From assembly GCA_015231715.1 (NCBI GenBank), contig JADGBB010000001.1, positions 3,598 to 67,597 of the forward strand: DNA of 64,000 nt, given 5' to 3'. Positions 53,950-63,100 of the stretch are shown here, in pieces. The DNA comes from Candidatus Omnitrophota bacterium. Its GTDB lineage: Bacteria > Omnitrophota > Koll11 > Tantalellales > Tantalellaceae. The notes under the pieces were generated by a model. The model made no database searches. It saw nothing but the letters and a program-made list of their open reading frames with translations, and was not told the DNA's origin. Position 1 is the stretch's first letter, and every line of letters starts with the position of its first letter. The translations under genes and the position numbers were made by a program.

Positions 53950-54684
53950 CTATTTGACTTTGGCATACCAATCAAGCAGAACAACTTTTATGTTTGGATC
54001 TGCGGAAACTAAATTATTAAATTCGTCGAGATCAGTTATCATTTCCTGAGCCTTATAATGATAAGGTATTATTATGGCAGGTTTGAATTCAAGCACCGCA
54101 GAAGCAGCCTGGTCAACATTCATCGTATAAGGCAGGTTCATACACACGAACGCGCAGTAAATATTTTTTAATGATCTCATTTCGGGAATATCTTCTGTAT
54201 CTCCGGAAATATATATTCTTTTATTGTTTAGTTTCAACACATATCCGTTGCCTTTGCCTTTTTCATGAAATTTTAATTTATCCGGTGAGGTGTTATAAGC
54301 AGGCACAGCCTCTATCTCTACCCCTTTATAAATACCGACATCACCGTTGTTTAAAAAATCACCATAACCTAAAGTTTCGATAACCTCTTTAGGCCCGATA
54401 ACAATTGTATCAGTATCAATAATTTCTTTTATAAGTTCAGGCGCAAGATGGTCATAATGAGAATGAGTGATCAAAATAATATCAGGCTTGGCAAGAGTTG
54501 TATAATATTCAATTTTACCAACCGGATCAACATAAACCACTGCATTGTCAGTATTTATAACCATCGAAGCATGGTCTATAGGTTCTATGTTTATACCGGT
54601 ATTTTCTAATTCATATGCATTAGAGCATACGGCGATAAAAATTATAAATAGAATAAAACAAAAAAGTTTGCAAATGTTCCTCAC
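53950..54684 (-). CDS. Exported UlaG-like MBL-fold hydrolase
   Basis: 244 aa from GTG 54684, preceded by AAGGGGG; the longer frame to 54723 lacks a ribosome site and would bury the signal peptide (LFCFILFIIFIAVCSNA). ITHSHYDHLAPELI (HxHxDH) and YISGDTEDIPEM carry the metal ligands; IDHASMVI near the start and IIIPYHYKA near the end are typical of the UlaG-like branch. Probably periplasmic. Substrate unknown. Confidence 0.85.
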   Translation of the reverse strand: MRNICKLFCFILFIIFIAVCSNAYELENTGINIEPIDHASMVINTDNAVVYVDPVGKIEYYTTLAKPDIILITHSHYDHLAPELIKEIIDTDTIVIGPKEVIETLGYGDFLNNGDVGIYKGVEIEAVPAYNTSPDKLKFHEKGKGNGYVLKLNNKRIYISGDTEDIPEMRSLKNIYCAFVCMNLPYTMNVDQAASAVLEFKPAIIIPYHYKAQEMITDLDEFNNLVSADPNIKVVLLDWYAKVK

Positions 54685-54780
54685 AATAACCCCCTTGTAT
54701 TTGAGTATCATAATATACCCCATAATAAAAAAAAATTACATTAATTTTTTAATCAGGGGTTTAATTAGGGATTGGATAGT

Positions 54781-57135
54781 TTATACATTCCTCAAAAAGT
54801 CGGTTTGTAGTTTATGAGTATTTGAGAGTGCATCAGCACTCATTTCAATCGCATTTGGTATAAAACTCCAGCGGCGTGCGGCTATTTTTTCTCCCCTTAC
54901 ACCTGAGGCTTGAAAATAATCAAGATCCTTATCTATGAAAGCAATCCTTAGTGCTGCTGTGAGCATTTCTAGAAAACATAAATATGTGTCATTTGTAATA
55001 TCGTCCAATGCATCTTGGTTTACCCCGGCCAAAAACGCCATATTGCCTGAAGCGTCAGTAAATTTTGATGCAGTATCTTCTTTAAGTAGAGTATCACTGC
55101 CAAAAACTACAATATTAGCGTAGTTGATAGAAGCTTCTTCAGACATTTTCTTTACGGCCTCTGCCAAATTATCTTTTGAGGCTCTTACGATAATGAAATT
55201 TTTAATGCCTCCCTTATCCTCAGAAAGATCCATTACAGCATTAATTAGTGCCTGACGGCCATAGCCCTTGTTGTTCATCCATTCGTCCTCAAAAGCCAGT
55301 ATTATCTTATTGTTGCTATCAGGTATAATGCTATCATCAACAGAATTTTGGACAATATCTGAGACATTTATTATATCATCATACAAATCCTGCGCCACTT
55401 CAGCGTCTGGGAGTCCATCAGTAAGATTTTCATCAGATATGAAAGCTAGTGCTTCTATCTCAACCAGCCAGCCGGGACGGCATACATCAGCATGAACAAA
55501 TACAGCCGGTATTCCCGGAATGTCTCGTTCGACTATTTTTTTAACCTTTTCATAATCTTCGGTATTTTTAACATATACTCTAATTTGGGGTACATTTGAG
55601 AAATCCGCTCCGGCTTCTTTTAGCACGAGCCTGATATTATCAAGTGTTGTTTCGGTTTGTTTTTCTACATCTCCCTCATGCATTACAATTGAACCTTTAA
55701 CTGAGGCTGTGCCTGAAACAAAAATCATCTTGCCCTTTCCGATCGTCAGTTCTGTTCCTCTTGAGAACCTTGGTTCAGCTTTTTCTTTAGGTTTTTCTTT
55801 TTTAGATCCGTCCGCTAAATAATCCTGTTCATATTTGTAGGGGTCTGTCTGTTCGGGATTTGTAATCGGTCTGAAAGTTATATCTTTTCTTGTAGTGCTA
55901 ACTGCCTCACATTCTATAGAAAAATTTCCGAATGACGTCCCTATTCCTGTAGCGGCCGGAGGTATAGACTTAGATGAATCAGTTTTGAAAGAAAGTTTTT
56001 TACCGAATATTATCGGTCCGCCATCAGTTCCCCATGTATCGAAAACAATTTTTCTGACCTCATTTAATATGGCGTAATTTTGCCCCTTAGTAACTTTGTT
56101 CTCACCTACAATATCATATACATAATTCCAAAACCTAACTACATCTTCAAAAGTAAAACCATTAGTTTGCAACAAAACACTAATTTGTGCATATATGTTT
56201 TCCAATTGTTTGAACGGATCAAGAATTTCCTTTTGCGGTTCAATTCCGCAAATGTATGCATGACGGATATCTCCATCTTCAACAATTGTTAAGTTTTCAT
56301 TTACGCGGTTCACTTTGATTTTTTCTGCAGATTCATTATTATTTTTAATGGCAGTAATCTCAATAGCAATTTTTGATCCACCAAGCGGCGGTTGGGCTAT
56401 GAAGCTTGTAGCGGGTAGATTGTTTTTGCCGTATAAGTTTTGAAATTCAGAAATAAATTTACTTCTATATTGAAGGTTCTCTTGGGCCTGTGCAGCGTCA
56501 TCAAGGTTAGCGTCAACATCCAGAAAAACTACTTGTCTGACTATGTCTTTTTCGGTGAACCCGTTCTTTTCAAGTTCTGATGCTACAATATCTTTTAGCG
56601 AACGTACCGAATAATCAAAATCATTTCCAGCCGGAGATGTTATGCTCATGACCAAATTTTTTTGAGCACCTATACTGAATACCGAAGATAGTGGTTTATC
56701 AAATTCCGTGTCATGAGTAACAATTATGTCATCGAGGGATAAATCCCCATGAACATTATTTTTTATTACGACTTTTAGTGCTTCTGTCCGCCCGCTTTCT
56801 GCTCTAAACGGCAGAATGTAACCTCTATCCAGCCTTTTGGGTTCGAATATTGTGTCGTCATTAATATGTCTTTTTAATATCGCTGCAAGCGCATCGGCAC
56901 TTGGATGAATATTATAGTCAACAAGCAGTTGTGAAATTAATTGAACCGCATACTTAAGTGACGCATTTTCTTGGAATATAAATTCGGATTTCCCAGTCGC
57001 AAAACTAGACTCCGGCGAAAGATTATCATAACAATTCACATACACAGAAGCATTCAGTTGACCTGTATCAAAAACCCCTGATGAAATAATACTAAAAACA
57101 ATAACTCCAATACCAACTCTTTTAATATTTTTCAT
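54781..57135 (-). CDS. Exported protein with three Rid/chorismatase-like segments
   Basis: 784 aa from ATG 57135 (TGGGGAT upstream); an ATG at 57150 is less likely. Signal-like start, then YDNLSPESSF, sharing the DNLSP motif with the 1,962-aa giant. A Rid-type segment spans ~180-270 (DIVRQVVFLDV; PATSFIAQPPLGG). Residues ~285-410 resemble chorismatases: VVRFWNYVYDIVG, NYAILNEVRKIVF and PPAATGIGTSFG. A clear RidA-like domain spans ~455-570 (IFVSGTASVKG, TLDNIRLVLKEAGADF, FVHADVCRPGWLVEIEALAF). The last ~190 residues are the giant-type tail. Substrate unknown. It follows the AAA-VWA giant by 17 bp, so they form an operon. Confidence 0.8.
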   Translation of the reverse strand: MKNIKRVGIGVIVFSIISSGVFDTGQLNASVYVNCYDNLSPESSFATGKSEFIFQENASLKYAVQLISQLLVDYNIHPSADALAAILKRHINDDTIFEPKRLDRGYILPFRAESGRTEALKVVIKNNVHGDLSLDDIIVTHDTEFDKPLSSVFSIGAQKNLVMSITSPAGNDFDYSVRSLKDIVASELEKNGFTEKDIVRQVVFLDVDANLDDAAQAQENLQYRSKFISEFQNLYGKNNLPATSFIAQPPLGGSKIAIEITAIKNNNESAEKIKVNRVNENLTIVEDGDIRHAYICGIEPQKEILDPFKQLENIYAQISVLLQTNGFTFEDVVRFWNYVYDIVGENKVTKGQNYAILNEVRKIVFDTWGTDGGPIIFGKKLSFKTDSSKSIPPAATGIGTSFGNFSIECEAVSTTRKDITFRPITNPEQTDPYKYEQDYLADGSKKEKPKEKAEPRFSRGTELTIGKGKMIFVSGTASVKGSIVMHEGDVEKQTETTLDNIRLVLKEAGADFSNVPQIRVYVKNTEDYEKVKKIVERDIPGIPAVFVHADVCRPGWLVEIEALAFISDENLTDGLPDAEVAQDLYDDIINVSDIVQNSVDDSIIPDSNNKIILAFEDEWMNNKGYGRQALINAVMDLSEDKGGIKNFIIVRASKDNLAEAVKKMSEEASINYANIVVFGSDTLLKEDTASKFTDASGNMAFLAGVNQDALDDITNDTYLCFLEMLTAALRIAFIDKDLDYFQASGVRGEKIAARRWSFIPNAIEMSADALSNTHKLQTDFLRNV

Positions 57136-57152
57136 ATGTTTAATCCCCATTT

Positions 57153-60100
57153 TTATGCAGCATTGTTTATGAACTTAATTATTAATTTGTATCTGTCGCT
57201 TAGACTGCTTGTTTTTATTTTTTCTGATCTTGGCATTAAATTGAAAACCATGAAAGCAGTTGGGTCGTTCATGTTGATGTCTTTTATATTTAGATTATCT
57301 AAGTCGATAGGAATATTTTCAAGTTTTCCTAGATAATTAACCAGAGTTATGATCATAACCTCAAACATTGGGAAATAATAATTTTCGTCTGAAAAGCTTT
57401 TGTCTTTTTCTTCAGGGAAATTAATAAAAACTGTTTTTATTTTTGCATTTATCTTCATGAAGTCGGCTCGTTTTGTACCGGGAGCGAAACAGAAGACAAT
57501 GTCCTTGCCAGTATTAAGGTTCACATCATGTTTCGAAAGCATTTTATCTACGTTTTCAAAATCTCTTTCAATTACAAGATTTGATAATAACTCTTTAAAA
57601 CCGGGTTTTCTTTTTAATTTATTAATTGCGTTCAGAACATTGTCGATATGATGTCTCGTAATATTAGCATTTGCGCCATCTTCATAGATAGACCTATGTA
57701 ACGCCATTACAACTTTTCCGTTTTCATGGGACATACATGCGGATATAGCAGCTTCGATAAAATTTTGTACGGCTTCATTCTCTCTCTTAATATCTCTTAA
57801 ATATTTATTTTGTTCCGGAAGTATTTTCAGTTCATCACTTTTGGGATAAATCGTTTCTTTTTTCTTTGGAGTGTGTGTATGATTAATTTTAAGTGTTTCG
57901 CTATTTGTTTTTTCTGTGTTAAGATCGTTTGAACTATACTTTAACCACATATTACGAGCTAAAAAGCTTAAACCAATTACACCTAGTAAAACATATCCGA
58001 ATGTTGTCCAAGATGCTGAATTAGATAATAATGATTCCGTTTTAATATCTGATAATAACCAAAAGGGTGCTACGGCTAAATTCTTTATCAACTTAAGAAA
58101 GTCCGGTAAAGGTTTATTCGAAGCGTTAAAGTAACTGGGTTCTTTTACTCCGGATTCGATAGAGGTACTTTCAAGACCTAAACTTTTTCGCAAATCACCT
58201 TTATCCAGTTTTTTCCCTAAAGCCAGCTGAGCTGCCAATCTTACTATCGCTGTCGATATTTCATTTGTCGTGCCGTTGAGAATCAAATATCGCTCAAAAA
58301 TATTTGCGACATTTGCCGAGTATTGTGAACCTATTCCTATCCCTATGAGTGTAATGCCTTTACTTGCCGCTTCTCTAGCCAGGTCAGGAGGTACTGAATC
58401 TTGTCCGTCAGTAATGAGTATCGCTACCTTTGTTTCATTATTAACATTTTCAAAATCATTAATTATGCATCTTATGCACAGTGAAATATCAGTACCGCCG
58501 GATCCCAGTATTGATTCAAGATGTTTAGGGACTGACTGCAATTCTTGTTGAGTCATAGTCTCATTAAAATCTTTAAAGGAATTAATACCGTTATCAAAAG
58601 ATTTAATACCATAGGCAAATTTATCTTTACCTGTTCGTGTCCCGCATATACCTTCAAAAAGGTGTATTATATAAGCGGCACAATTGGATACTTGTGTTTT
58701 TATAGAGCCTATACTCCCGCTATTATCGACATATAAGGCAAAAGCTAAAGATACCTCGCCGGGATTTTCGATATCAACGTCAAAAGGCTCCGGATCACTT
58801 CTTACAAATCTAGGGATATTTGTTCTTAATCCTGAACTGGCTTCTTCTACCAGCTCTTCAGCATCTTTTTGTTTGAAATAATTAATAACAGTTTGAGCGT
58901 CTCTTTTAGCTTTAGGATCTGAGGTGTTTACTCTTGCCTGAAGATCATTTCTCTTCCGCATTTCTTCAAGTCTGTTAGTTACTAAATTTTCAGCGATTTT
59001 ATCAAGTTCGTCTATTTTTTCACTAGAAGGAGTTGGGTCATCATCATTTTCATCCTTGCCGGCATTTGACGAACCAACCGGATCTGTGCTTAAAGGTGTG
59101 ACGTTTTCTTCTCCGTCGGAATTATTTGATGTAGAAGAACTACCGCCTGATAAAGGTGCTCTCGCCGGCGCGCCTTTCCCTGCAGAACCGGAAGACATAC
59201 CTCCGGAACTTCCCCCGCTCATAGACCCGCCTGAATCGGAAGATGAACCCGAACCAGAATTTCCTTGCGAGCCATCTTGCATATCACCCGATAACATTTC
59301 ACCCGAAGAACCTCCGGATGACTCTCCGGAAGCCCCGCCACCTTGTTGAGGCAGTGAATGCGGTTCTAGTGCCGAATACGCTCTTGCAACTTTTCGCATA
59401 ATTGCGCACACATCATCTATTATTTTAAATTGTTCCAAAAACAAACCGTTATCTTCCGCTAAACCGTCCGAGCCTGACATTTCGTCCAATGTTTGTCTTT
59501 CGGAGAAGTTTCTGATCAAGAGGCCAAAGATTTTATTAGCACTATTTACAATATTTTCTAGCGGCATGAATTCATCGGTTTCATTCAGAGTAGCTATTGA
59601 CTCGTTTTTATTGTTCAAAAGCAAAGTTCTTTGTTTCAATAACAAACTTTCATTTGTTTTATTTTGATTATGTTTACGAAGAGCTTCAGACAATGTTGTA
59701 TAAAAGCCCCATACTATTTCACGAGCCTCAGATATTTTGAATATTTTTGTTTCCGCTCCCTGCATTTGGCTTAGTTGTAGTATGGCAGAATTTATTCCTA
59801 TGACACTTTTAGCTATCTCGTTTTGTTTTTGGCTCAGTTCTTTACGTGATGTTTCGCCCGATATGCTTTTAACTATTTTGGAAGCATTAGATATTAATTC
59901 AGCTATTTGTTTATCAAAGGCTTCTTCCTGCGATATAGTCATTCCTCCGCCTGAAGACGAAGAGCCTGTCATCATCTGCATTTTTAAAGCGCTTGATAAT
60001 GCTTGTTCTCTTAAGATCATCCCTACTGCATCTAAATTTGCAAAGATCTCATTGCGTGAATACAATGCTTTTTCAATGTCCTTTTCATTGCCAAACATCA

Positions 60101-63100
60101 ATAAATTATTCAGCTTAAGTCTAAGCTCAGCAATTGTTTCAGTCATTTTATTGAAAACTATCGAAGCTTTTTTAATATTTGATGCTGCCTCTTCTCTCAA
60201 TAAAAATGATCCTTTCCATAGAAAAGAAATTTCTTTTATTAATTTTTTTTTTTCAGAAGAATTTTCAGGTATATCTTTCCCATAAGTGCTGTTAAGTATA
60301 TATCCGTATTTGTCGATCTTTTCGAACAAATTCTCCCTGGTGCGTATCATTTCTTCGATCAAATAAAGATCGCTGCCTTTATCATAAGCATTTTTAATCA
60401 AGGATGAGAGATCATTTACCAGATCATAAATAGCATTTAAAACTTTAATTATATTTTCTTCAGACGTATCTGTATCAGCATCTTGCGAAATTTTGTCTGC
60501 CTTTGCCAATAGACCCGATAAAATAAGTTCTATTGTTGAAGATGCCGATCCTAAAACCTGGTTAGAACGTATATCTCTCAGCTCTATTTCAAGGCCTTTA
60601 AAGATAAGAATTAATCTGTTCCGTTTATTGGTTATTTCACTGATGCTATCTCGGCTTGCACCCAGATCCGCTGCTTGAAGAAGCCTAGAATTAATACCAT
60701 TAATTAATTCCATGACATTACCGGAAAAAATAGTTTTTCTGATGATTGATCTGGTATGTTTAATGTCTTCTTCAAGCTGAAAAACCTGTTCATATTTTTG
60801 ATTTATTTCTTGAAATATTTCATCAATTGCTTCTTTGTTTTCGTCCGCTCTTTCTTTGCGGATATCTGAAAGAATAAAGTTGACCTCATCAAAACAACGC
60901 CCGACATCTCTCAAACATGTAAACATAATGTCCAGCACGTTAGCATCAGCTCTTAAATATACGGCGCTGTGTATTTGGGTTAATATCTCGCTATAATCTT
61001 GGCCAAGTTGTTTTAAGGCGGTTAACACGTCTTCTAAAGGAACGACGCCTTCGTAGGTCGTGATCTTAGAAGTTGTTGCGAGAGCTTGTTCTTTTCTTTC
61101 ATAAATCTCTGCTAATATTGCTTCGAGAGATGATTTGCGTTCTTCTCCCACTTTTTTTGTCGTAGATTTCATTCTTAATAGATCTGTTACTTGTGTAAAT
61201 AGGTCATTCACCAATACTCGGTTTTCCCGGATCTTTTGGTTATTCGCTTTAACATCTTTTCCTTTAAGTAAAACTACAGCATCTTCCTGCAAGATGGCTG
61301 TGCCTTGAATCAGTAATTTAGCACAGCTTTGGATTATTTCAGGATCTACTTTGCTTAACGCCGAATCCGTAATTTCTTTCGCTTCGATGGGGAATGCCGA
61401 TAATCTTTCCAAGATCTCTTCGCTTATATCTAATGCCGGTTTTTCGTTTTCATCTATAATTGAAGTTAAAAGATTTTCATCTTCATCAATTAGAGTTAAA
61501 ACTTGTGTTTTCATGTCAGCAACTTTTAAAATTATATTCAGAGGCGAATTCATTGATGACATCGACGTAATTATTGCCATCAATCTAACGAGTAATCCGG
61601 AAAGACCGACGTGAGCTTCATACAAACTATCCGATATAGGATTGGAAGATAAAACTCTTTTCCAATGTTCTGTTTCCTGCCCGATACTTTCAAGAGCGCT
61701 TATGGTCTTGATCATTTCGATCTCATTTTTTACATTGCCCCTTTCTATTGCGGCTTGCTTTGTTCCGGCTCTGGCGCCAAGCGCGTCAGTTACTTCCTGC
61801 ATTTGCTCCATGGCTTCAGCTATCTCTTTCAGAGTTTTTTCATCTTCATTGGCACTAGCCAGTTTAGCAAAGGTATCATCCATGCTTTTTTGAATGATCT
61901 CCATATCATCTTTCTTTAGATCTATTTCCCCGGATGTCAGATCCTCTTTCAAACTCTTAGCTATTTCATTAGTTTTATCGATAAGTTCAAGTATTTTTTG
62001 TTCAAGAAGTTTAAGCTCATTACTTTTTGTAGTTTCTTTAGATGCTAAAGCACCGATCTTTTCGCCCTCTTTTAAACACGTTTCGCGAAATTCTACAAAC
62101 ATATCATCACGCGTCATCTTGACTTCGTCCTGAATTTCCAGAGGCACAACACCTGAGGAGATAATATCCTGTGCTAATGTCCTGGCAGAGGTTACTTGTG
62201 ATGCCATCATTCGCAACATATTTTTTCGCTTATCAATATCTTTTTCTTTTTCAATAGCTTTTCTGATATTCCCGATCTTTTTTTTGATCTCTTCAAGTTC
62301 AGCGAGTCTATCATTGATCTTTTTTTCGATCTCACTTAATCTTTTTACTTTTTTCCCTTTTCCTTTATTAGCAGGATCTACATTTGAATCAACATAGGGC
62401 TCCATGTATTCCAGAAATTCTTTGCCCATTTCTTTTGATTTATTCTGTGTACTTTCATATGATCCTTGAGCTTTTTCAAGCATTCTTTGATATGCCGGGA
62501 CAACAGTTGTTGCTATTCTGTGAATATATGTTTTTACGGCTTTTGCTTTTTCTTCTTCAAAATCTTCTTCCATTTCCATTTTTTCAAAATCCGGTTTAAC
62601 GGCAGGATCTATAGTAGCAAATAAAAACGCGTCTTTTGTTCTGATTATTTCTTCTTTCAAATAATCCGGATATTTATCGAACATTTTACTGAATTTACCG
62701 AAATAAGCGGCATTGGCAAGTTCAGACAAAAAAGCCTGGTCAGGAAATTTGTGAGCCCATTCAACAAGATCATTTTCTATTTTAGTTTTTTCGTCACCTG
62801 TAAATTTATCTATACGGTTATCCATGAATGTTTCTTTGCGAAAAGTCATCAAATAATCGTTTTCCCCGGTATAGCCGGGTTCTTCGATCGAATCAGTTCG
62901 GGCATTTTCAGCTAACTGATGCAGATTGTTCATTGCTTGATCAGTAGTAAGAGTACACATCGAAGCATACTCTTCATCGGTAAGTTTTTGTTCCGCAAAG
63001 AGCTCATGCGCTAATACTTCCATTCTATCATAGGATAAACTATAACGCTGATGCCTGATCTCATGGATGATGGATCCGGTAATTACATCCTGAGGGCTGT

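Noticed and set aside
59056..59349. Acidic, Pro-rich plus-strand frame
   Set aside because: It is the antisense of the Ser/Gly-rich linker of the AAA-VWA giant.
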